Below, piece by piece: positions 35,550 through 43,807 of a stretch of DNA of 64,000 nt (within the stretch, counting starts at the first letter, position 1; each line of letters begins with the position of its first letter). Source of the stretch: Colwellia sp. Arc7-D. GTDB taxonomy: Bacteria > Pseudomonadota > Gammaproteobacteria > Enterobacterales > Alteromonadaceae. The stretch is taken from assembly GCF_003061515.1 (NCBI RefSeq), contig NZ_CP028924.1, forward strand, positions 1,798,001 through 1,862,000. Reading direction: 5' to 3'. The translations under genes were made by a program, and so were the position numbers. Below the pieces are notes generated by a model. The model had not been told where the DNA came from and searched no databases. It worked only from the letters and a program-made list of their open reading frames with translations.

Positions 35550-36917
35550 ATGACAATTTTAACAGAACAACACGCGAAAGAGTTATTAAAAAAGGTACTT
35601 TCATTTTCAAAAGCCGATGAATGTGAGTGTAACTTAGGTGGAGAAGACGGTGGCAATATTCGCACCGCGCGTAATACAGTTTCTACCTCAGGTGAGCAAA
35701 GTGATTTAACCTTGTCTGTACAGTCAACATTTGGCAAGAAAACAGGTGTGGCAACCATTAATGAATTTGACGATGCATCATTAATGAAAGTGGTTAAACG
35801 CTCTGAGGAGTTAGCCAAATTAGCGCCTGAAAATCCAGAAAATATGCCATTGTTTGGTAAGCAAAAATACAATCAACCTCAAAGCGCTTTTGACTCAACC
35901 ACGAATATAACGCCAGATGATAGAGCCCAAGCAGCTGAAAATAGCATTAAGCCTTCTAAAGCTAATAAATTGGTTTCTTCAGGGTTTTTGCAAGATTCAA
36001 CGACCTTTGTTGCTATTATGAACAGTAAAGGGTTGTTTGCTTATAATCAGGCGACTAATGTTGATTTTACAGTCACTATTCGTACTGAAGATGGCAAAGG
36101 CTCGGGTTGGGTTACTCGTGATTATAGTGACTTTAAAAAATTAAATACTAAAGAAGCTTCACAAGTGGCAATTGAAAAGTCCATTGGTTCGTCCGGCGCC
36201 AAAGAATTAGAGCCGGGTAAATATACGGTCATATTAGAGCCTGCCGCTAGCGTACAATTACTGAATAACATGTTTGGCAGTATGAACCAGCGAGCTGCGG
36301 ATGAAGGCCGAAGTTTTTTAAGTAAGAAACAAGAAGATGGCAAAGAGGGTGGACCTACTAACCGTTTAGGCGAAAAACTTTTTGATGAACGTGTACATAT
36401 CTACTCGGATCCTATGAATTCTGAAGCACCAACAGCACCTTTTGCTGGTGATGGTCATAGTGTTGGGAAAACAGACTGGATAAAGGATGGCAAAATAGTC
36501 AATATGCCAAACTCTCCTTATTGGGCGAGTAAAACAGGCGTAGAATATGCACCTACCGCATACACAGGCTCTGGCTTGTTTGGTGGTCCGGCACAAATTA
36601 TTATGGCTGGTGGTAATGACACACTCGAAGATATGATCAAAGACACTCGTCGTGGCATTCTTGTTACTCGCCTTTGGTACATTCGAGCGTTAGATCCGCA
36701 AACTTTGCTATATACAGGTCTAACACGTGACGGCACTTTTTATATTGAAAATGGCAAGATTAAATATCCAATTAAAAACTTCCGTTTCAACGAAAGCCCA
36801 ATTGTTATGCTTAATAATATTGAAGCACTTGGTAAGCCGCAACGTATTAATGGCAGTATGATTCCGCCAATGAAAATACGTGATTTCACCTTCAGCAGTT
36901 TGTCAGACGCTGTTTAG
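35550..36917 (+). CDS. PmbA/TldE-family partner protein, leaderless
   Basis: The PmbA-type subunit has 455 residues from ATG 35550, with AAAGGAAG at 35533-35540; the longer frame from 35511 adds a basic stretch without function. It lacks HExxxH and any export signal. The family pattern includes NTVSTSGEQSDLTLSVQSTFGKKTG, a central LEPAASVQLLNNMFG and YTGLTRDGTFYIENGKIKYPIKNFRFNESP at the C-terminus. It should form the heterodimer with the upstream TldD-like protein. It lies about 50 bases downstream of that gene. Confidence 0.88.
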   Translation: MTILTEQHAKELLKKVLSFSKADECECNLGGEDGGNIRTARNTVSTSGEQSDLTLSVQSTFGKKTGVATINEFDDASLMKVVKRSEELAKLAPENPENMPLFGKQKYNQPQSAFDSTTNITPDDRAQAAENSIKPSKANKLVSSGFLQDSTTFVAIMNSKGLFAYNQATNVDFTVTIRTEDGKGSGWVTRDYSDFKKLNTKEASQVAIEKSIGSSGAKELEPGKYTVILEPAASVQLLNNMFGSMNQRAADEGRSFLSKKQEDGKEGGPTNRLGEKLFDERVHIYSDPMNSEAPTAPFAGDGHSVGKTDWIKDGKIVNMPNSPYWASKTGVEYAPTAYTGSGLFGGPAQIIMAGGNDTLEDMIKDTRRGILVTRLWYIRALDPQTLLYTGLTRDGTFYIENGKIKYPIKNFRFNESPIVMLNNIEALGKPQRINGSMIPPMKIRDFTFSSLSDAV

Positions 36918-37000
36918 TCAATAAATAGGATCAAAAAGAAGAACTTAAATAAGGGTAAACGCGTTATATTTGTTTACCCTTAACTTTTTCTTGTGTTTAT

Positions 37001-37702
37001 ATGAATCGACGTAATTTTATTCGTACCATTTCGCTATTTTCAGTAGGCACATTTGCTTTACCGTTTTTACGACTGAGTGCACAAGAGCAAATTGACTTCT
37101 TTTTTACACGTTTGAGCTATGAGTCAGGCGATTGGGAAGTTGACGAAAGAATGCCTGCCAACGTACTTAACTCATTAATCGAATACACCAGTTTACGGGT
37201 CGATATTAAAGAGCGAATACTGCCTTTATCTGATCCACAAATGCTTGCAGCGCCATTTTGCTATCTAGCTGGCCATCGGCTAGTGCAATTTAATAGAGAA
37301 GAAAAACAAAACTTTCAACGCTATGTTGAAAATGGTGGTTTTGTATTTGTTGATGACTGTAATCATGATATTGATGGCATGTTTGCTCGCAGCTTTGAAC
37401 GACAAATGCGTGAAATATTTGGCGAGCAAGCGTTAAAGAAAATTCCTAATGACCACGCCATATATTCTTCATTTTTTAAGTTCGAAGGCCCGCCTAGAAC
37501 TTCAATTGAGCTGAATGGCTGGGGCGATGATTTGGTGCACAACTACTTAAAAGCAATCGAAGTTAATGGCCGAATTGCCGTGCTATATAGTAATAAAGAC
37601 TTAGGTTGTGAATGGGATTATGACTTTCGTAATAAACGTTGGTTAAAAGTCGATAATACTCGCTTTGCGGTCAATATTGTTATGTATGCAATGAATAGCT
37701 AG
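37001..37702 (+). CDS. Tat-exported DUF4159 protein
   Basis: The protein has 233 residues with a twin-arginine signal (NRRNFIRTISLFSVGTFALPF). DUF4159 features are IDFFFTRLSYESGDWEVDERMP, LSDPQMLAAPFCYLAGHRLVQF, and VENGGFVFVDDCNHDIDGMFARSF. The fold resembles a GATase-like Rossmann domain used in vWA-family clusters. DUF4159 usually lies with MoxR, DUF58 and BatA-type genes, as here. No catalytic residue is proven. It is the second Tat substrate of the cluster. Confidence 0.85.
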   Translation: MNRRNFIRTISLFSVGTFALPFLRLSAQEQIDFFFTRLSYESGDWEVDERMPANVLNSLIEYTSLRVDIKERILPLSDPQMLAAPFCYLAGHRLVQFNREEKQNFQRYVENGGFVFVDDCNHDIDGMFARSFERQMREIFGEQALKKIPNDHAIYSSFFKFEGPPRTSIELNGWGDDLVHNYLKAIEVNGRIAVLYSNKDLGCEWDYDFRNKRWLKVDNTRFAVNIVMYAMNS

Positions 37703-37735
37703 CGAGTCGTTTACATATTTATAAATGGAATATAC

Positions 37736-38770
37736 ATGCAAGAACAACAGATAACCGAGTTACTAGGCAAATTGAATCAAGTTAGCAATGAAATAGCGAA
37801 AGTTATTGTTGGCCAACAAAGTGTGATTGATGAGCTATTAATTAGCATATTGGCTGGCGGACATTGTTTACTTGAAGGTGTACCAGGTTTAGCTAAAACC
37901 TTGATGGTAAGTTCATTAGCAAAAACATTAGCGCTAAATTTCAATCGCGTGCAATTTACACCTGATTTAATGCCCAGTGACATTATTGGCACTGAGATAT
38001 TAGAAACGGATCATGATAGTGGCGAGCGTTTTTTTAAATTTCAGCAAGGACCGGTATTTACGCATATTTTATTGGCGGATGAGATTAACCGTACACCACC
38101 AAAAACACAAGCTGCGTTATTAGAAGCGATGCAAGAGCGCCGCATAAGCTATGCAGGAACAACTTACGATTTACCTAAACCTTTTTTTGTTTTAGCAACG
38201 CAAAATCCTGTTGAACAAGCCGGTACTTATCCATTGCCTGAAGCGCAATTAGATCGATTTTTAATGTTTGTCCGCGTAGGTTACCCATCAGAAAAAGAAG
38301 AAATTGAAATTCTTAAACGAACTACGGGTAATAGTCACTGTGAACTGACTGAAGTGCTAACGGCAGAAGATATTATCGCATTACAAAACCTGGTACGTAA
38401 TGTCACCGTGTCTGATGAGTTACTATCTTATGCCGCAAATTTAGCACGAGCAACAAGACCTGTAAGTTCAATTGAAGCGAAAGAAAAAACATCGGAACAA
38501 TTAAAAGAACACTGCCAAAGTGTTGTCGAACATGTACGTTGGGGAGCAGGTCCAAGAGCTGGGCAGGCGTTAATTTTATGTGCAAAAGCAAAAGCATTAA
38601 TGGCGGGACGTTATGCCATCACCATTGCTGATATTCAGTTTGTTGCGCCAGCGGTATTAAGGCATCGAATTCTAGTTAATTTTCAGGCCGAGGCTTTAAA
38701 TATTACTCCTGATAATGTTATTGAGGATTTATTAGCCTTTGTTACTTTGCCAACCAGTCCCTTGCAGTAA
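37736..38770 (+). CDS. MoxR-family AAA+ ATPase
   Basis: A 344-aa cytoplasmic ATPase. Walker A is GVPGLAKT at 48-55, Walker B LLADE at 112-116 with INRTPPKTQAALLEAMQERR after it. The sensor-1 Asn is in LATQNPVEQAGTYPLPEAQLDRF and the C-terminal lid is typical MoxR. MoxR ATPases act as chaperones or cofactor inserters with vWA partners, here probably the DUF58 and BatA-like proteins that follow. It lies 33 bases after the DUF4159 gene and 14 before DUF58. The exact MoxR subfamily is not assigned. Confidence 0.95.
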   Translation: MQEQQITELLGKLNQVSNEIAKVIVGQQSVIDELLISILAGGHCLLEGVPGLAKTLMVSSLAKTLALNFNRVQFTPDLMPSDIIGTEILETDHDSGERFFKFQQGPVFTHILLADEINRTPPKTQAALLEAMQERRISYAGTTYDLPKPFFVLATQNPVEQAGTYPLPEAQLDRFLMFVRVGYPSEKEEIEILKRTTGNSHCELTEVLTAEDIIALQNLVRNVTVSDELLSYAANLARATRPVSSIEAKEKTSEQLKEHCQSVVEHVRWGAGPRAGQALILCAKAKALMAGRYAITIADIQFVAPAVLRHRILVNFQAEALNITPDNVIEDLLAFVTLPTSPLQ

Positions 38771-38784
38771 ATCAGGTAACGCAC

Positions 38785-39726
38785 GTGCAACAGCCATATT
38801 TTGATGCCAAAACTTTATTAAGAGTTAAAGATCTACCTTTAGCAATTAAAACCTTAGCGCAAGGGTTTTTACATGGCAGTCATGCAAGTCTTCAACGCGG
38901 AGTTGGTATTGAGTTTAGCCAGTTTAGAGCTTATGAACCTGGTGATGAACTCAGTAAAATAGACTGGAAATTATTTGCTCGCTCAGATAAATACTTTGTT
39001 CGAGAAGCAGAGCGAGAAAGCAATGTGAATGTTTGGATCGTACTCGATTGTAGCGAATCTATGTTACAACAGTCTTTTGCCAGCACTGCTCAAATCCCTG
39101 AAAAAGATTCAGTTATAGGCCAATGGAATAAATTGAACTATGGTCGATATTTAGCGGCAACAATCAGCTATTTAGCTCAAAAGCAGGGTGATAGTGTTGG
39201 CTTATTAGCGCTTTCTGGCACAAGCCATCAACAAGTTGCGGCATTGCCGGGTGAACGTCACTGGCAAAAAATATTACTCAGCTTAACGCAATTAGAAGCC
39301 AGTGGTGCGATGCCAAATACTCAAATGATTTTGAGTCAATTAAGTACCGTACGTAAAAATGGCTTAGTGATAGTTATTAGTGATTTTCATCAGGTTAATA
39401 AAGAGTTATTAACGTTAACGTCAAAACTGACGAATAGGCATACCGATGTGGTTGCTTTTCATCTAGACAGTAATGATGAAATTAACTTTCCTTATCAAGG
39501 TATGATTAATTTTCAAGACCTAGAGACTAACGAATACCGTCAAGTATCAGCGAAAGAAGTGCGTACGAGTTATCTTAAAAATAAGCAACATTGCGATGAA
39601 ACATTAAAAGCGCATTTAGCACAGCAAAATATTCAATATTTTCACGCTAATATTGATCAAGCCTTAGATCAAGCTTTAGTCGATTTTCTCAGTGTAAGAA
39701 ATAGTAATCATGGGCGCAAAACATGA
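38785..39726 (+). CDS. DUF58 (vWA-like) protein
   Basis: The protein has 313 residues, starting at GTG 38785. The DUF58 signature GIEFSQFRAYEPGDELSKID is followed by WKLFARSDKYFVREAERES. A vWA MIDAS-like DCSES lies at 88-92, expected to bind a metal ion and a partner acidic side chain. DUF58 proteins are usual partners of MoxR ATPases. Its last codons overlap the next gene by four bases (ATGA), so the two are translationally coupled. Confidence 0.9.
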   Translation: MQQPYFDAKTLLRVKDLPLAIKTLAQGFLHGSHASLQRGVGIEFSQFRAYEPGDELSKIDWKLFARSDKYFVREAERESNVNVWIVLDCSESMLQQSFASTAQIPEKDSVIGQWNKLNYGRYLAATISYLAQKQGDSVGLLALSGTSHQQVAALPGERHWQKILLSLTQLEASGAMPNTQMILSQLSTVRKNGLVIVISDFHQVNKELLTLTSKLTNRHTDVVAFHLDSNDEINFPYQGMINFQDLETNEYRQVSAKEVRTSYLKNKQHCDETLKAHLAQQNIQYFHANIDQALDQALVDFLSVRNSNHGRKT

Positions 39727-41264
39727 GTTACTTTCCTGATGTGATGATTCAAAATCCATTAGCTTTTATAGCGTTATTGGCCTTAATAGTGCCACTAGTG
39801 TTGCATTTGATCAGTAAAAGCCAACCAAAGCAGGTTAAATTTGCCAATATTGCTTTAATCGATTCACTGCAACCCAAAAGTATGCGACAAATTCGTCTTA
39901 CTGAAGCTTGGTTATTGTTATTACGACTTTTGTTCTTGATTTGTTCAGTATTACTTTTAGCGGATCTTTTTTTAACTAAAGCTTTGATAAAGAATGATGA
40001 AGTGCATGTTGTTACTGTTGATTGGTTGAACCAAAGCAATGACACACAAAGACAGCAGTTAATCGATAATAGTTTAAATCAACCTATCTATCTTTTAGCC
40101 GGTAATACTGAGTTAATTACCGATAAGGAAGTAGTGGAATGGCAACAACAGCTTAATGTCATCCAACATCAAAATACGCTAAAAAATCTAACCTCCTTTA
40201 GTCAATTATTAGCAGCTGAAACACGGATTAAACTTTTTGTTACTGACCGCGCGGCTCAATACAAACTTAACGATATAAAGCCTCATATTACGATAGCCAA
40301 CTCCGTTGATTGGCAAATTCAAAACCTTGCTTCTAACCGTGATGAACAATATCCACATGCGATGAACGTTGTTATTATTTATGATGAGGACAGGTATGGC
40401 GATCTTAAATACTTTCAGCAAGCTTTTGCATTAATAAAACAACAAGTAGCCCCAGCATTAAAGTTGTCATCCTTTGATCAAAAAACGTTTAAAAATACTG
40501 AGCATTATCAGCAAATTTTACGTACTCCCCCGGATTGGCTATTTTATTTAAGTACAACAGATCTTGATCAAGAAACTGTTAAGGTCTTGTCAACCAGCTC
40601 AAAGCTATTTGTTGATGCGCAACAGTCAAATGAAAATACCTTATTCTCAAATGCGAATGCCATAAGCATTAATAAAACTAGTGCTGCTTTACTTTATCCT
40701 GAAGCTTTATTTTATCAGCGTGGTACACCGCTAAATATCGGCGAACAATTGAGTGAAGTTGGCACCATAAAAAACACAGAAATACTTTGGCAATTCACTC
40801 AACCCAACGGCATCAGTTTACCTATGTTAACTAAATCGAGCATTGTCTATCAAAGCGCAAAGCGTGAAAGTATTGTTTACCAGTTATATTCGAGGTTTAC
40901 ACCCTCTTGGAGTAACTTACTATTGTTGAAGCAATTTCCGTTGTTTTTACAAGACTTGTTATTTCAACAATGGCAAGAACACACTCTTGAGAATAAGCAA
41001 ACGCTGTTGCATGAACAAATTAGCCAACGAGTTAAAACACTGAGTAGTATTGAACAAGCCAGTCTAGGGCCAAGCAGTATTGAAAAAGGGCGTTTTAATT
41101 TTAAACATGTTAAAGACCTAGCCGTTACTCAGCAAAGGAATGAGAGCTATTGGACTGAAATATTAACTTTTTTATTGATATTACTGTGGACTATTGAGCG
41201 AATCGTTAGTGAAATTTATCGTTCTAAATCAAAAACGAAATCATTAGATCAGGTTGATGCTTAA
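39723..41264 (+). CDS. BatA-like membrane protein
   Basis: The protein has 513 residues. The N-terminal BatA-type region has a short helix pair (about 13-30 and 62-82), with PLVLHLISKSQPKQVKFANIALI between them, as in aerotolerance BatA N-termini. A long periplasmic part follows, and a C-terminal helix (about 480-497) re-enters the membrane. I see no vWA MIDAS motif. The start overlaps the DUF58 stop, and its stop base is also the first base of the next ATG. Role: scaffold or partner in a MoxR-vWA machine, by inference. Confidence 0.7.
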   Translation: MSYFPDVMIQNPLAFIALLALIVPLVLHLISKSQPKQVKFANIALIDSLQPKSMRQIRLTEAWLLLLRLLFLICSVLLLADLFLTKALIKNDEVHVVTVDWLNQSNDTQRQQLIDNSLNQPIYLLAGNTELITDKEVVEWQQQLNVIQHQNTLKNLTSFSQLLAAETRIKLFVTDRAAQYKLNDIKPHITIANSVDWQIQNLASNRDEQYPHAMNVVIIYDEDRYGDLKYFQQAFALIKQQVAPALKLSSFDQKTFKNTEHYQQILRTPPDWLFYLSTTDLDQETVKVLSTSSKLFVDAQQSNENTLFSNANAISINKTSAALLYPEALFYQRGTPLNIGEQLSEVGTIKNTEILWQFTQPNGISLPMLTKSSIVYQSAKRESIVYQLYSRFTPSWSNLLLLKQFPLFLQDLLFQQWQEHTLENKQTLLHEQISQRVKTLSSIEQASLGPSSIEKGRFNFKHVKDLAVTQQRNESYWTEILTFLLILLWTIERIVSEIYRSKSKTKSLDQVDA

Positions 41265-43807
41265 TGACGAGCGAAAAGGATATTCAATCAGAAAGTAATC
41301 TCAGCTTTTCAGGCAAAGATAAACGACAAATAAATATAAGCCGTTTAAATCAGCTTGTAGCGCATTGGCGGTGTAAATACCTGCAACAGCAACTGTTACT
41401 TTTTATGCCGATATTGTGCGTATTGATCATCACGCTTTTATTTACCTTAATGAGTTTTAACTTTTTCAGTGTTGAGTATGCATTTATCGTTTGTTTACTG
41501 GCATTAGTCTTAACCATAGTGATTAAGCTGGTGACAATAATTCAAAATAAACAGTACGCGAGTATTACATTAAAAAACCTTATTACTCATCTAAATAGTC
41601 AGTTTGAAGAGCTTGAGCAAAGTACACAGTTATTATTAGTTGACCAAGATAAACTCTCTGCTTTAGAAAAACTGCAACAGAATAAAGTACTAGATCGTTT
41701 AGCCGAAATTTTGCAGCAACAAGCAGAAGTGAAAAATAGTCAATTGTCGCCAGATTTTGCCAAACAAGAGTTTATATTCTCTAGTGTTTTACTTTTTATC
41801 TTGCTGATTGTTTTTATTATTTCGTATCAGTTTAATTTAGTTGATAAAATTATCTCAGGGTTTCAACCTGCTACTCAAAGTACTGATAGCCTTAATAATA
41901 TTGAAAATAAGCCGAATGATACGGCGATTAAAATTATAGCTAAACAAGTCACCATCATGCCGCCTAGCTATAGTTTAACGAAAGGTCAGGCCGCTAAATT
42001 GATATCAGAGTCACTTGATATCAATACTTTGGTGGGCAGTAAAGTACGTTGGAGATTAAATTTTTCAGCACCTAAGGCAGACTACTTTCTTGTTTTATCT
42101 AATAGTGAACGTCATCAATTAATCAAGCAGGACGATGGTTCATATCAGATTGAATTAATACTACGCAAAAGCATGGTTTATCATATAGCAGCTAGGCATG
42201 TTGAGTCGAAAATTATCGACAGTATTTCAGGTATTCATCGTATGAGTTTAACGCCTGATTATGCGCCTAAAATTCGTTTTATTAATCCAAAAAGTACAGT
42301 GACAGAATATGGCAAAAATACGCTTCCTAATCTAACCGCCGAAGTTCAAATATCAGATGACTTTTCGATTACCGACGTTCAGATAAAGGCCTCGATAGCA
42401 AAAGGCTCAGGTGAAGGGGTTAAATTTAGAGATCAAATCTATGCCTTCGACAGCGATGAACTTGTTGATGGTAAAAGGCACTACTATAAAAAATGGTCTA
42501 TAGCAGAGTTAGCTATGGAACCTGGTGACGAGCTTTATTTTAGTATTGTGGCAACCGATAATCGTGAACCTGATTTTCAGCAAACCCGTTCAACAACAAA
42601 AATTATACGTTGGTTAGAAGAAGAGCAAAGTGGTATTAATGCCGACGGAATACTGATTGATTTTATGCCCAAATATTTCAAAAGTCAGCGACAAATTATT
42701 ATTGAAACCATAGAATTAATAGAAGATAAAACTGATCTTGAGCCTACGAGTTTTAATGAAAAATCAGAATTGTTAGGGGTAGCACAGAGTGCGCTTAAAG
42801 AAAAATATGGTCAATACCTCGGTGATGAAGTTGAAGGGGATAAAAATAACAAGGTAAGCCTTGATGAAGCTCATGATACTGCTGAGCATAAACCTGAAAT
42901 TAAGATACATGACGAACAAGGTGGCAGTGTTAATGCGGTAATTTCGTCGAATCAAGCAGAGCATCATGAAGACATTTTGGGGCACTTACATGAAAGTGAG
43001 GGGGGAAATAACACTCGTGGTATCCAAGCTTCAGGTCGCATGGAGCTGATAAATCAATATGGCCATAATCATGAAGATAGTGATGTGGGTGTAATGACAA
43101 ATCGAGACCCTCGCGCGTTGATGAAACAAAGTTTATCCCATATGTGGCAAGCAGAACTACATTTAATGTTGTCTGAGCCTTCACTTGCCTTACCTTTTGA
43201 ACAACAGGCGCTTAAGTTATTAAATTTAGCCAGAAAAGCTGAGCGAATTTATGTAAAACGTTTAGGTTTTGAGCCACCCCCCGTAACAGAGCAACGTCGA
43301 TATCAAGGCGACCAAACAGACATTTTAGCCAACTCGGTACAAGTTTCGCGCTTTATGCCTGAGCAGCTATCAAATCAAACTTTATTCGCATTCCGACAGT
43401 TTTTACAATTACTGAATGCCTATAACCAACCGCTTATCTCTTCGAAGCCTGTGTCTCAAACAATGACATTATCAAACGATAATGGCATTAATGAATCACA
43501 GAATTTCAAGGCGAATGTGGCGCTATCTGTAGATGAATTAGCGCTAGTTGAATTAACTAAATTAGGAATCGAAGAGCTTATAGATGAAAGACCAGCCTTA
43601 GTGGAGTTGCTAGTGGTGATTGAAAAAATATTACTTGAACGGCGACTGAGTTTGTCTCAATGTGCTGGTTGTATTGAATTATTATCCGGAAAGCTTGAGC
43701 AATTACTACCAAGCCCAACCTCCAGCCCTAACAGTAAACCACAAGACTTTAATGTCCATCAATCTATGGTTGAAAACTATAGCCAATTTTTAACGGGTGA
43801 TTTGTGA
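41264..43807 (+). CDS. DUF4175-like large membrane-anchored protein
   Basis: The protein has 847 residues with a hydrophobic pair near 46-90 and a third helix near 168-190 (FIFSSVLLFILLIVFIISY), then a long extracytoplasmic region. Later parts are rich in Glu/Asp/His (EHHEDILGHLHESEGG) and end in a helical segment. The general architecture resembles DUF4175 proteins that sit next to MoxR/DUF58 genes in other bacteria; I hold that name loosely. It overlaps both neighbours (one base with the BatA-like gene, four with the next gene). Confidence 0.6.
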   Translation: MTSEKDIQSESNLSFSGKDKRQINISRLNQLVAHWRCKYLQQQLLLFMPILCVLIITLLFTLMSFNFFSVEYAFIVCLLALVLTIVIKLVTIIQNKQYASITLKNLITHLNSQFEELEQSTQLLLVDQDKLSALEKLQQNKVLDRLAEILQQQAEVKNSQLSPDFAKQEFIFSSVLLFILLIVFIISYQFNLVDKIISGFQPATQSTDSLNNIENKPNDTAIKIIAKQVTIMPPSYSLTKGQAAKLISESLDINTLVGSKVRWRLNFSAPKADYFLVLSNSERHQLIKQDDGSYQIELILRKSMVYHIAARHVESKIIDSISGIHRMSLTPDYAPKIRFINPKSTVTEYGKNTLPNLTAEVQISDDFSITDVQIKASIAKGSGEGVKFRDQIYAFDSDELVDGKRHYYKKWSIAELAMEPGDELYFSIVATDNREPDFQQTRSTTKIIRWLEEEQSGINADGILIDFMPKYFKSQRQIIIETIELIEDKTDLEPTSFNEKSELLGVAQSALKEKYGQYLGDEVEGDKNNKVSLDEAHDTAEHKPEIKIHDEQGGSVNAVISSNQAEHHEDILGHLHESEGGNNTRGIQASGRMELINQYGHNHEDSDVGVMTNRDPRALMKQSLSHMWQAELHLMLSEPSLALPFEQQALKLLNLARKAERIYVKRLGFEPPPVTEQRRYQGDQTDILANSVQVSRFMPEQLSNQTLFAFRQFLQLLNAYNQPLISSKPVSQTMTLSNDNGINESQNFKANVALSVDELALVELTKLGIEELIDERPALVELLVVIEKILLERRLSLSQCAGCIELLSGKLEQLLPSPTSSPNSKPQDFNVHQSMVENYSQFLTGDL

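Noticed and set aside
36366-36596. 76-aa antisense frame within the pmbA-like gene
   Set aside because: It overlaps a conserved PmbA coding region on the other strand, and no start signal or homology is visible.
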